Positions 1 to 6,697 of a DNA stretch of 23,293 bases are shown here, in pieces. The stretch is from an uncultured Clostridium sp. (GTDB lineage Bacteria; Bacillota; Clostridia; Lachnospirales; Lachnospiraceae). Position numbers and translations under genes: made by a program. The stretch is taken from the NCBI GenBank assembly GCA_900541315.1, contig UQJF01000037.1, positions 1 through 23,293 of the forward strand, read 5' to 3'. The notes below the pieces were generated by a model, which was given only the letters and a program-made list of their open reading frames with translations, did not search any database and was not told where the DNA came from. The stretch's first letter is position 1. Every line of letters begins with the position of its first letter.

Positions 1-47
1 GAGATGTAGCTCCGTCTCGTGGGCTCGGAGATGTGTATAAGAGACAG
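1..47 (+). other. Nextera i7 sequencing adapter (artefact)
   Basis: These bases are synthetic. Positions 1-5 match the end of the Illumina P7 primer. Positions 6-13 (GTAGCTCC) occupy the i7 index slot; the reverse complement, GGAGCTAC, is to my recollection Nextera XT index N718. Positions 14-47 are the complete 34-base Nextera read-2 transposase adapter, whose last 19 bases (29-47) are the Tn5 mosaic end. Genomic sequence starts at 48. Reading through the mosaic end in one frame gives the peptide MYKRQ, a known contaminant start in databases, so no protein should be started here. Confidence 0.98.
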
Positions 48-215
48 GAGCAGGCTAACAAGCTATCTTCTGAAGAAATCAGTAAAGACAAATACGATGA
101 GTGGCGTTACCACTACCCGGAGTTTGATACCACGCAAACATGGGCGAAAGTCCCATCACAGGAACTGAGCGATGTATTTGCTGAAGCATTCAAAAATCAC
201 TTAAAAGATAACTAA
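48..215 (+). CDS. C-terminal fragment of an unidentified protein (5' truncated)
   Basis: An open frame enters from the contig edge and ends at TAA 213-215, leaving 55 genuine residues. The fragment is charged and mostly helical in character, with a WRYHYPEFD motif and a PSQELSD motif near the end. The upstream codons that would supply a start (GTG at 33) belong to the adapter, so the true start is lost. I do not recognise the family. Its position beside the 3' end of guaA and its low GC content suggest it belongs to an integrated element, so a recombinase, relaxase or small element-encoded protein are all possible, but the sequence does not decide this. It ends 33 bases before the next start and may share a transcript with that gene. 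Confidence 0.55.
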   Translation, partial: EQANKLSSEEISKDKYDEWRYHYPEFDTTQTWAKVPSQELSDVFAEAFKNHLKDN

Positions 216-248
216 TCCTAAAATACCAACTAAAAAAGGAGAACAATT

Positions 249-833
249 ATGACACTTGCTGAATGGCACTCAACACTGTTTCAATTCATAGGAATTGTGC
301 TCAGTTTCTTAGCATTAGTAGCATCTATAATTGCGGTCATTTTGACTTACAAAAATTTATCCGAAATGAAAAAGCAGCTATGCGAGCAACAAAAGCAATA
401 TTTCGATCAGAATCGTGGTAATCTTATATTTTATGTTCAAAAAAGTATAACAGGTATAACACACGACTTAATTATCAAAAACTTTGGTAACTCTCCTGCA
501 AAACTTCTGTCATTAAAAATCACCCCTGATTTGGATTGGAAGAAAGCTGGTCAATCTAATATAGATGATTTTAATATTTCCAAACTAAACAACATTTTTC
601 TTGCCCCGCAACAACATATCGGAACTATTTTTGATTTTTCAAACTTCAATGAAACCGAGTTGGATGTTGAAATTTGTTACTCTACTTGCGGTCAAACCTT
701 TACAGAACAATACAAAGTAGATTTAAACTATCTCCATAAAGTTTTAAGCCTTGAGCCACAAATCCAAGATGAATTATCTGCTCTAAAGCAAATAAACAAA
801 TCATTAACCTCTCTTTCCGATAAATTTATCTAA
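249..833 (+). CDS. membrane-anchored hypothetical protein, probably element-borne
   Basis: This gene encodes 194 residues. ATG 249 is preceded by a good AAAAAGGAG ribosome binding site. Residues about 11-33 form a single hydrophobic transmembrane segment, followed by a short charged coiled-coil stretch (about 36-53, rich in K, Q and E). The rest, about 55-165, looks like a soluble beta-rich domain with patterns such as IIKNFGNSPAKLLSLKI. Many phage and integrative-element proteins have this TM-coil-beta layout, but I recognise no named family and infer no function. Base composition is clearly more AT-rich than in the genes to the right, which suggests transfer. A strong hairpin terminator follows 11 bases after the stop, so this is the last gene of its transcript. 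Confidence 0.7.
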   Translation: MTLAEWHSTLFQFIGIVLSFLALVASIIAVILTYKNLSEMKKQLCEQQKQYFDQNRGNLIFYVQKSITGITHDLIIKNFGNSPAKLLSLKITPDLDWKKAGQSNIDDFNISKLNNIFLAPQQHIGTIFDFSNFNETELDVEICYSTCGQTFTEQYKVDLNYLHKVLSLEPQIQDELSALKQINKSLTSLSDKFI

Positions 834-843
834 AGACGACAAA

Positions 844-888
844 AAGCCCTTAGCTATGAGTTTTTACCCACAGCTAAGGGCTTCGTTT
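844..888 (+). terminator. rho-independent terminator, possibly bidirectional
   Basis: A perfect 12-bp stem (AAGCCCTTAGCT at 844-855 with AGCTAAGGGCTT at 872-883) encloses a 16-base loop and is followed by CGTTT. An A-run lies on the left side and gives a U-tract on the opposite strand. It ends the transcript of the 249-833 gene. Confidence 0.85.
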
Positions 889-1056
889 ATAATATGGATT
901 ATTGGTTGCACAACCACCTGTCAATCATTCTCTAACCCTAAAACCACTGGATTACAAGAATAATGGCGCTCATGCAACTGTTATCAATTTGTTATCAAAA
1001 GACTTTTAAAAATGCTGCAAACCCGCATAAACGCTGGGTTTACTAAGCATTTTTGC
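884..1056. other. intergenic junction between element-like segment and guaA
   Basis: No gene is seen here. The stretch holds a short direct repeat, GTTATCAA, copied twice within about 20 bases near 979-999, and then the guaA terminator. If an integrative element sits to the left, its attachment core would lie at or next to the last guaA codons (1057-1080). The second copy of such a core would be outside this window. Confidence 0.4.
1008..1054 (-). terminator. guaA transcription terminator
   Basis: Just downstream of the guaA stop, AAAAATGCT (1008-1016) pairs with AGCATTTTT (1046-1054), with an inner AAACCC/GGGTTT pairing. Read on the minus strand, the stem ends in a run of T, as expected for an intrinsic terminator. 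Confidence 0.75.
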
Positions 1057-2601
1057 TTATTCGAATTCAATCGTTGCCGGTGGCTTACCGGTGCAATCAT
1101 ACAATACTCTGTTTACATGCTTCACTTCATTAACAATTCTGCTTGCCACTTTTCCAAGTACTTCCCACGGGATCTCTGCTGCTTCTGCAGTCATGAAATC
1201 AATGGTGTTTACCGCTCTTAATGCGATGGCATAGTCGTAAGTTCTTTCGTCACCCATAACACCTACGGAACGCATATTGGTCAATGCTGCGAAATACTGA
1301 CCAATACTGCGGTCAAGACCTGCATTTGCGATCTCTTCGCGGTAGATAGCATCTGCTTCCTGTACCATCTTTACTTTTTCAGCAGTTACTTCACCAATGA
1401 TACGGATTCCAAGACCCGGACCTGGGAATGGCTGACGGTATACCAGTTTTTCCGGAATACCAAGCTCTAAACCAGCTTTACGTACTTCGTCCTTGAACAG
1501 ATCACGGAGAGGCTCAATGATCTCCTTAAAATCCACATAGTCAGGAAGTCCTCCTACATTGTGGTGGGACTTGATCACTGCAGATTCGCCGCCCAGACCG
1601 CTTTCTACAACGTCTGGATAAATGGTTCCTTGTACCAGGAAGTCTACAGCACCGATCTTCTTTGCTTCTTCCTCAAATACACGGATAAATTCTTCGCCAA
1701 TGATCTTACGTTTTCTTTCTGGCTCTTCCACACCTGCTAATTTGCTATAAAAACGATCCTGGGCATTAACACGGATAAAGTTTAAATTATATGGGCCGTT
1801 TGGTCCGAATACCTCTTCTACTTCATCACCCTCGTTTTTACGCAGAAGACCATGATCTACAAATACACAGGTCAGCTGATCACCAACTGCTTTTGCCAGC
1901 ATAACAGCTGCTACAGAAGAGTCTACTCCACCAGACAGTGCACACAGCACTTTTCCGTTTCCAACTTTCTCCCGTATAGTTTTGATGGTATTTTCAACAA
2001 AAGCATCCATCTTCCAGTCGCCTGCACAGCCACAGACATTGTATACAAAGTTGGACAGCATCTTGGTTCCTTCTACAGTATGAAGCACTTCCGGATGATA
2101 CTGGATCGCATACAAGTTCTTCTCTTCCCATTCAACAGCTGCTACCGGGCAGTTATCTGTGTGGGCAATGATCTTAAATCCAGGAGCTTCTTTTTCGATG
2201 TAATCGTTGTGGCTCATCCAGCAGATCGTCTTTTCAGATACGTTCTTAAATAACTTGCTGTTGTTGTCTACGGTTACTTCGATCTTTCCGTACTCACGAA
2301 CAGGTGCCTTGCATACATGACCACCCAGTAAATGCATCATCAGCTGTGCGCCATAGCACAGGCCCAGTACCGGGATTCCCAGTTCAAACAGTTCTTTGCT
2401 ACAGGTAGCAGCACCTTCTTCATATACACTGTTTGGTCCTCCGGTTAAAATGATGCCCTTTGGATTCATTTCTTTGATCTTTTCAATATCAGTTCTGTAA
2501 GAATAGATCTCACAATAAACATTGCACTCACGTACGCGGCGGGCAACCAGCTGATTGTACTGACCGCCAAAGTCGATCACAATAATCTTCTCTCTGTTCA
2601 C
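1057..2601 (-). CDS. guaA: GMP synthase (glutamine-hydrolysing)
   Basis: GuaA makes GMP from XMP with ATP and glutamine, the last step of guanine nucleotide synthesis in the cytosol. The 514-residue protein has the usual two parts. The N-terminal class I amidotransferase carries the nucleophile Cys82 (GLCYGAQ) and the His169/Glu171 pair (QYHPEV). The synthetase part has the PP-loop SGGVDSS at about 223-229, and the dimerisation domain ends in PPATIEFE. The start is GTG 2601, seven bases after an AGGAGG site. An in-frame ATG farther upstream at 2667 lies essentially at the predicted transcription start, so it cannot be used. The gene stands alone with its own promoter and terminator. The C-terminus IEFE differs from the IEWE I know best, which could be lineage variation or exchange at an attachment site. 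Confidence 0.97.
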   Translation of the reverse strand: MNREKIIVIDFGGQYNQLVARRVRECNVYCEIYSYRTDIEKIKEMNPKGIILTGGPNSVYEEGAATCSKELFELGIPVLGLCYGAQLMMHLLGGHVCKAPVREYGKIEVTVDNNSKLFKNVSEKTICWMSHNDYIEKEAPGFKIIAHTDNCPVAAVEWEEKNLYAIQYHPEVLHTVEGTKMLSNFVYNVCGCAGDWKMDAFVENTIKTIREKVGNGKVLCALSGGVDSSVAAVMLAKAVGDQLTCVFVDHGLLRKNEGDEVEEVFGPNGPYNLNFIRVNAQDRFYSKLAGVEEPERKRKIIGEEFIRVFEEEAKKIGAVDFLVQGTIYPDVVESGLGGESAVIKSHHNVGGLPDYVDFKEIIEPLRDLFKDEVRKAGLELGIPEKLVYRQPFPGPGLGIRIIGEVTAEKVKMVQEADAIYREEIANAGLDRSIGQYFAALTNMRSVGVMGDERTYDYAIALRAVNTIDFMTAEAAEIPWEVLGKVASRIVNEVKHVNRVLYDCTGKPPATIEFE

Positions 2602-2670
2602 GAGTCTTCCTCCTAATTTTTGTATGATAAAACGATGATCCAACCGTTTCATCTTCATATATCTCATTTC

Positions 2671-2699
2671 ATTATACCTAAAATAATTTCACTATACAA
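2671..2699 (-). promoter_or_regulatory. sigma-A promoter of guaA
   Basis: On the minus strand, TTGTAT (2694-2699) is followed after exactly 17 bases by a perfect TATAAT (2671-2676). Transcription would start near 2664, giving a leader of about 63 bases. That leader is too short for a guanine riboswitch, and I see no aptamer-like fold. Confidence 0.8.
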
Positions 2700-3010
2700 G
2701 TAGATTCCCTAAAATCCTTATGGTTTTCCTATTACTCTTTCATTTTTCACAATTTATATTATTTTTCGCCATAAAAAAACAGCATTTTTCTCATAGCATT
2801 TTCTTCTTTTTTCCTGTTTTTTTCATATTTGTTAATTACATAACATTTTTCTTTAAAAGAAACGGCAAAGTCTTTCCGCTTTTTTCTCATTATTCATCTT
2901 TTCCGGAAACTTTATTCCATAAAATCGCCCAAAAATCATCCTTACTTTTTTGTACATTGTTAATAAAATTACGTACAAAACTCTCGTTTTATCTTTGTAT
3001 GTTTTACACA
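2700..3010. other. AT-rich divergent intergenic region
   Basis: No convincing gene is seen in this stretch between the guaA and glcD-like promoters. Open frames through it are T-rich runs of Phe and Leu without a ribosome binding site. The only structure I can point to is an inverted repeat, TTTTGTAC (2948-2955) and GTACAAAA (2973-2980), with arms 17 bases apart, about 30 bases upstream of the -35 of the next gene. It could be a regulator site. Confidence 0.5.
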
Positions 3011-3040
3011 TTGCACAATTTTTACTCTTTTTTATATAAT
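3011..3040 (+). promoter_or_regulatory. sigma-A promoter of the glcD-like gene
   Basis: TTGCAC (3011-3016), an 18-base spacer and a perfect TATAAT (3035-3040) make a good vegetative promoter. Transcription would begin near 3047, about 72 bases before the start codon. Confidence 0.75.
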
Positions 3041-3080
3041 GAATCTGCCAAATAAAAAGCGTTCTATATTTAATCTAAAA

Positions 3081-3093
3081 CAGGTCACACCTG
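3081..3093 (+). promoter_or_regulatory. candidate GntR-type operator in the glcD-like leader
   Basis: CAGGT-CAC-ACCTG is a perfect inverted repeat with a three-base centre. It lies between the predicted transcription start and the ribosome binding site. The core GTnnnAC matches the general half-site spacing of FadR-subfamily GntR regulators, which often control lactate and glycolate oxidation genes. No such regulator is in the window, so this is an inference. Confidence 0.35.
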
Positions 3094-3118
3094 CTATAAA
3101 ACACAGGAGGTTTTAATT

Positions 3119-4537
3119 ATGGATCAGTATAACTCTCTCACACCTGAGATTATTTCTAAATTAAAAGAGGTATCAGACCATATCCTTACCGGCGATGATA
3201 TCAACCCTGATTTTTCCAGGGATGAAATGCCTATTTATGGCACACATATGCCAGACCTGGTAGTTCAGCCACGTTCCACTGAAGAAGTAGCTGCTGTTAT
3301 GAAAATCTGCTATGAAAATACGATTCCTGTCACTCCAAGAGGTGCCGGAACCGGACTTGCAGGAGGTGCAGTTCCCCTTCTTGGCGGTGTTCTCCTTGAC
3401 ATGTCTAAGATGAACCGGATCTTAAACTATGATCTGGAAAATTTCGTTGTAAATATCGAAAGCGGTGTTCTTTTGAATGATCTTGCTGCTGACTGTCTGA
3501 CAAAAGGCATGATGTATCCGCCAGATCCAGGTGAAAAATTTGCCTGTGTAGGTGGAAATGTTGCTACCAATGCCGGAGGCATGCGCGCTGTAAAATATGG
3601 TTCCACCAGGGATTACGTACGTGCTATGACTGTTGTTCTTCCAACCGGTGAGATCACCCATCTTGGTGCTACTGTTTCCAAGACCTCTTCCGGCTATTCC
3701 CTGTTAAACCTGATGATCGGTTCTGAAGGTACTTTAGGCATCATTACAGAGCTGACCTTAAAGATCATTCCTGCTCCAAAAGCAAGCGCTTCCCTGATCG
3801 TACCATTTGAAGATCTGAAAACAGCACTTGAAACCGTGCCAAAATTAAAAATGTCTTCCTTAAATCCTCAGGCCATCGAATTTATGGAGCGTGAAATCGT
3901 ACTGGCTTCTGAACGCCATACCGGACGTTCCGTTTTCCCACAGGAAATGGGCGGACAGCCAGTTGGTGCTTATCTTCTGATCACACTGGATTCTGACAGT
4001 GAAGACCAGTTATATACACTTCTTGAACAAGCGGCAGAATTAGTATTAGATGCCGGAGCTATGGACGTTTTAGTAGCTGACAGCCCTGCAAAAATGCGTG
4101 ATGCCTGGGCTGCCCGTTCTGCCTTTCTGGAAGTTATTATGGAAGAAACAAAACTTCTTGATGAATGCGACGTTGTAGTTCCTGTTACCAAGATCGCCTC
4201 TTATCTTGAATTTGTAAATAAGGCCGGTGAAGAATGCGGTCTGGTGATCCGTTCCTTTGGTCACGCCGGTGACGGAAACCTGCATATTTACGAGTGCTCT
4301 AATGATCTTACTGAAGAGGAATTTAAAAAGCGCGTAGACAAGTTCTTTGATATTATCTATAAAGAAGCTTGTGCACAGGGCGGACTGGTATCCGGCGAAC
4401 ATGGTATCGGCTCCGGTAAGATCCAGTACCTGGTAGACTCCATTGGCGAGACCAATATGGCCCTTATGGAAGGCATTAAACGTGTATTTGATCCGAAAAT
4501 GATCTTAAATCCAGGCAAAGTATGCTACCGCCTATAA
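3119..4537 (+). CDS. FAD-linked 2-hydroxyacid dehydrogenase (glycolate/D-lactate type, GlcD family)
   Basis: The enzyme oxidises a 2-hydroxyacid such as D-lactate or glycolate to the 2-oxoacid with FAD. It has 472 residues, the family's usual length. The FAD-binding part shows PRGAGTGLAGG at about 73-83, GGNVATNAGG at about 145-154 and GSEGTLGI at about 201-208. The C-terminal substrate cap has GHAGDGNLH at about 381-389 and SGEHGIG at about 425-431, and the protein ends NPGKVCYRL. ATG 3119 follows an AGGAGG site at 3105-3110. Clostridial relatives often lie next to etfA and etfB and work as electron-bifurcating lactate dehydrogenases. No Etf genes are here, so the electron partner is unknown and the exact substrate cannot be read from the sequence. 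Confidence 0.9.
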   Translation: MDQYNSLTPEIISKLKEVSDHILTGDDINPDFSRDEMPIYGTHMPDLVVQPRSTEEVAAVMKICYENTIPVTPRGAGTGLAGGAVPLLGGVLLDMSKMNRILNYDLENFVVNIESGVLLNDLAADCLTKGMMYPPDPGEKFACVGGNVATNAGGMRAVKYGSTRDYVRAMTVVLPTGEITHLGATVSKTSSGYSLLNLMIGSEGTLGIITELTLKIIPAPKASASLIVPFEDLKTALETVPKLKMSSLNPQAIEFMEREIVLASERHTGRSVFPQEMGGQPVGAYLLITLDSDSEDQLYTLLEQAAELVLDAGAMDVLVADSPAKMRDAWAARSAFLEVIMEETKLLDECDVVVPVTKIASYLEFVNKAGEECGLVIRSFGHAGDGNLHIYECSNDLTEEEFKKRVDKFFDIIYKEACAQGGLVSGEHGIGSGKIQYLVDSIGETNMALMEGIKRVFDPKMILNPGKVCYRL

Positions 4538-4554
4538 TATAATATGAGATACTA

Positions 4555-4713
4555 GTACATCGTTTTCGAAATAACGATACCACTCACTTGTCTGCGAATC
4601 TGATTGCACAGGCCTAAAAGCCTCAGCGTAGCCCGCTACGCCTGCGTTTTTAGACCTGCACACTCAAATCCGCATCCTACGTGATTAGTACAGTTATTTA
4701 CGAAACGATGTAC
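4555..4713. repeat. 159-bp palindromic dispersed repeat, copy 1 (MITE-like)
   Basis: The ends are near-perfect 21-base terminal inverted repeats, both reading inward as GTACATCGTTT, three variable bases, AAATAAC (4555-4575 and 4693-4713). The whole element folds back on itself. Two conserved inner arms around 4600-4617 and 4650-4670 pair, and the tip is GCGTAG-CCCG-CTACGC (4626-4641). There is no coding capacity. A second copy of its first 52 bases, with only two mismatches, starts at 23242. It sits between the convergent glcD-like and modA genes. It could be a non-autonomous transposon relic or a structured RNA or terminator element. I saw no clear target-site duplication. Confidence 0.85.
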
Positions 4714-4727
4714 CGGCTTTCATTTAT

Positions 4728-4766
4728 AGTGATGACACCGTCAGGTGACATGTCCGTTTAATCACT
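4728..4766. terminator. hairpin after modA, weak terminator candidate
   Basis: AGTGAT (4728-4733) pairs with ATCACT (4761-4766), with an inner CACC/GGTG pairing, just downstream of the modA stop. It lacks a clear U-tract, so the termination role is uncertain. Confidence 0.3.
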
Positions 4767-4768
4767 GA

Positions 4769-5629
4769 CTACTGCGCACTGGAAAATCCGTAATCTTCAA
4801 ATACTGTTATTGCCTTATCAGTCTGTAAGAAAGCAACAAATTCCTTTGCTACTTCCTCATGGGCAGTACCCTTAACAACGGCTACCGGGTAAATGACCTT
4901 CTTTGAAAGGCTTCCTTCTGGAGCTTCTGCTACAACTTCTACTTTATCAGCCATACTTGCTGCATCCGTTGCGTATACGATACCAGCGTCAGCACTTGCT
5001 GCTGCTACCTGATTTAATACCTCAGTTACGTTGGTTCCGAAGCTTACCTTATCCTGGATCTTATCCCAGATACCTAAGTTTGTTAAAGCTTCCTCAGAAT
5101 ACTGTCCGGCTGGTACACTTGCAGGATCACCTAATGCAATGCTGTCTGCTTTTTCAATATCTTCAAACTTCTCAAGCTTCTTCTCATTTCCAGCTGGAAC
5201 AATAAGAACGATCTTGTTCTCCAACAGATCCGTAATGGTATCAGAAGCGATCATGCCTTCCTCATCCAGGGCCTTCATCTGCTTGGTAGCTGCTGACATA
5301 AATACATCTGCATCCAGACCTTCCTCGATCTGTGTCTGTAATTTGCCTGAGCTGTCATAGGTTCCCTTTACAGTTACGCCTGGGTTTGCTTCCTCAAACA
5401 TTGGGATCAGCTTATCTTCGTAAGCATTCTTTAAGCTTGCTGCTGCCGCAACTAAGATCTCTGTTTCTTCACCAGAAGCTGCTGTGGTTTCTTTGGCAGT
5501 TGTTTCCTCTGCTGTGGTCTCTGCTGCAGTTGTTGCTGCTTCTGTAGTCTCCTTTGCACTGCGGTCGCATCCAGCTAACATTCCTGCTGCTATCATAGCT
5601 GCCATTACAAGGCAAATCTGTTTCTTCAT
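4769..5629 (-). CDS. modA: molybdate-binding lipoprotein of an ABC importer
   Basis: ModA captures molybdate (and tungstate) outside the cell and delivers it to the ModBC permease. The 286-residue protein starts with a lipoprotein signal peptide whose lipobox LAGC (18-21) places the lipidated cysteine at 21. A low-complexity linker rich in Thr, Glu and Ala (about 26-51) follows, with repeats of the form xETTA. The mature domain begins EILVAAAASLKNAYE and contains FGTNVTEVLNQVAAASADAGIVYATDA, a typical ModA signature. ATG 5629 is ten bases after AGGAG; an in-frame upstream ATG at 5677 would put charged residues before the signal and is unlikely. It is the last gene of the cofactor operon, 96 bases after the MOSC-MogA gene. 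No modB or modC follows, so the permease must be encoded elsewhere. Confidence 0.93.
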   Translation of the reverse strand: MKKQICLVMAAMIAAGMLAGCDRSAKETTEAATTAAETTAEETTAKETTAASGEETEILVAAAASLKNAYEDKLIPMFEEANPGVTVKGTYDSSGKLQTQIEEGLDADVFMSAATKQMKALDEEGMIASDTITDLLENKIVLIVPAGNEKKLEKFEDIEKADSIALGDPASVPAGQYSEEALTNLGIWDKIQDKVSFGTNVTEVLNQVAAASADAGIVYATDAASMADKVEVVAEAPEGSLSKKVIYPVAVVKGTAHEEVAKEFVAFLQTDKAITVFEDYGFSSAQ

Positions 5630-5725
5630 AATCCCATTTCTCCTTTTATAAAAATAATGTAATGATGTTGGGGGCAAAAGATACTGTCTATATGCAATTT
5701 TTGTTATCTTTCAGCCATCTACTGC

Positions 5726-6691
5726 TTAATCTCTTCTGGCGCACTCAGAAGCACTGCCCCGAAGGATCTTTAAGCCATGATCCAGACTGTCTAAGATAAA
5801 TCCAAGGCTTTCTTTTACTGCCTTTGGACTTCCCGGCAGGTTTACGATCAGTGTTTTCTTCCGGATCACACTGACACCTCTGCTTAACATGGCTCTGTCT
5901 GTCACTGCCATGGATTTATAACGGATAGCTTCTGCAATTCCGGGAGCATTCCTGTCTGCCACTGCCATAGTTGCCTCCGGTGTCTGATCCCTTAAGGAAA
6001 ATCCGGTCCCGCCGCTTGTAAGCACCAGGTCAAGCTGCCTGCCATCTGCCAGGCGCATCAGCTGTGTCTTTAACATAGCCGGTTCATCCGGAAGGATCAT
6101 TGTCTCTACTACTTCATATCCCGCCTGTTCTAACAGTTCTTTCGCTGCAGGACCGCTTTCATCTACTCTTTCTCCTTTTGCGCCCTTATCACTTAAAGTG
6201 ATAACTGCTGCCTGGAAAGGTCTGTTTTCATCTGGATAACTGGTAATGACCGTATCTCCCGGATGAATGGTTCCTTCCTGTAAGACTTCTGCAAACACAC
6301 CTTCTCTCGGCATGATGCATTCGCCCATTCTTTTATAGATGGCACAATGGCTGTGACATTCTTTACCAATCTGGGTCATACGAAGTACCACATCTCCAAT
6401 ATAGATCATCATTCCTACCGGCAGAGAGCGGAAATCAATACCTTCTACCACCAGATTTTCACCAAAAGCCCCATCCTCTACCTGGGCACCGCGCTCATTA
6501 AACTCTTTTACCTTATCATAGGATAAAAGGCTTACCTGACGGTGCCATTTACCAGCATGGGCATCTCCTTCAATACCAAAATCTTTAAGAAAATGTCCTT
6601 CCGGTACAGAATGTTTTTCAACACCTTTTTTTTCACTGGTACAGACCGCTTTTACCACGCCTTCCGGGCCCTTTTTTCCAGTTATTTCCAT
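5726..6691 (-). CDS. MOSC domain-MogA fusion, molybdenum cofactor biosynthesis
   Basis: This 321-residue protein joins two molybdopterin modules. Residues about 10-150 are a MOSC domain with the conserved region IGKECHSHCAIY (Cys112 and Cys116). MOSC domains handle sulfur or bind the molybdenum cofactor. Residues about 158-321 are a MogA/MoaB-type adenylyltransferase domain with TSGGTG (225-230) and LPGSP (285-289), which in MogA activates molybdopterin for metal insertion. ATG 6691 is ten bases after GGAGG, and that site overlaps the end of moaA (GGA GGA TAA), so the two genes are translationally linked with a 6-base gap. Both halves keep their key motifs, so I expect both to be active. The precise role of the MOSC half is inferred. 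Confidence 0.88.
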   Translation of the reverse strand: MEITGKKGPEGVVKAVCTSEKKGVEKHSVPEGHFLKDFGIEGDAHAGKWHRQVSLLSYDKVKEFNERGAQVEDGAFGENLVVEGIDFRSLPVGMMIYIGDVVLRMTQIGKECHSHCAIYKRMGECIMPREGVFAEVLQEGTIHPGDTVITSYPDENRPFQAAVITLSDKGAKGERVDESGPAAKELLEQAGYEVVETMILPDEPAMLKTQLMRLADGRQLDLVLTSGGTGFSLRDQTPEATMAVADRNAPGIAEAIRYKSMAVTDRAMLSRGVSVIRKKTLIVNLPGSPKAVKESLGFILDSLDHGLKILRGSASECARRD

Positions 6692-6697
6692 TTTATC

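Noticed and set aside
33..47. Start of a 60-residue protein beginning MYKRQ
   Set aside because: The first five codons are Tn5 mosaic-end adapter sequence, so the start is artificial.
2602..2664. Guanine riboswitch before guaA
   Set aside because: The leader is only about 63 bases and lacks the aptamer pattern and a terminator hairpin.
2602..2667. Longer guaA product starting at ATG 2667
   Set aside because: The predicted transcription start is near 2664, there is no ribosome binding site, and GTG 2601 has an ideal AGGAGG site and matches the family start.
2720..3055. A 111-residue frame in the AT-rich intergenic region
   Set aside because: It is a Phe/Leu-rich translation of T-runs with no ribosome binding site and runs through the glcD-like promoter.
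4903..5547. Leu- and Ser-rich frames on the plus strand
   Set aside because: They are shadows of the modA gene; the Leu runs come from its Thr/Ala/Glu repeat linker read backwards.
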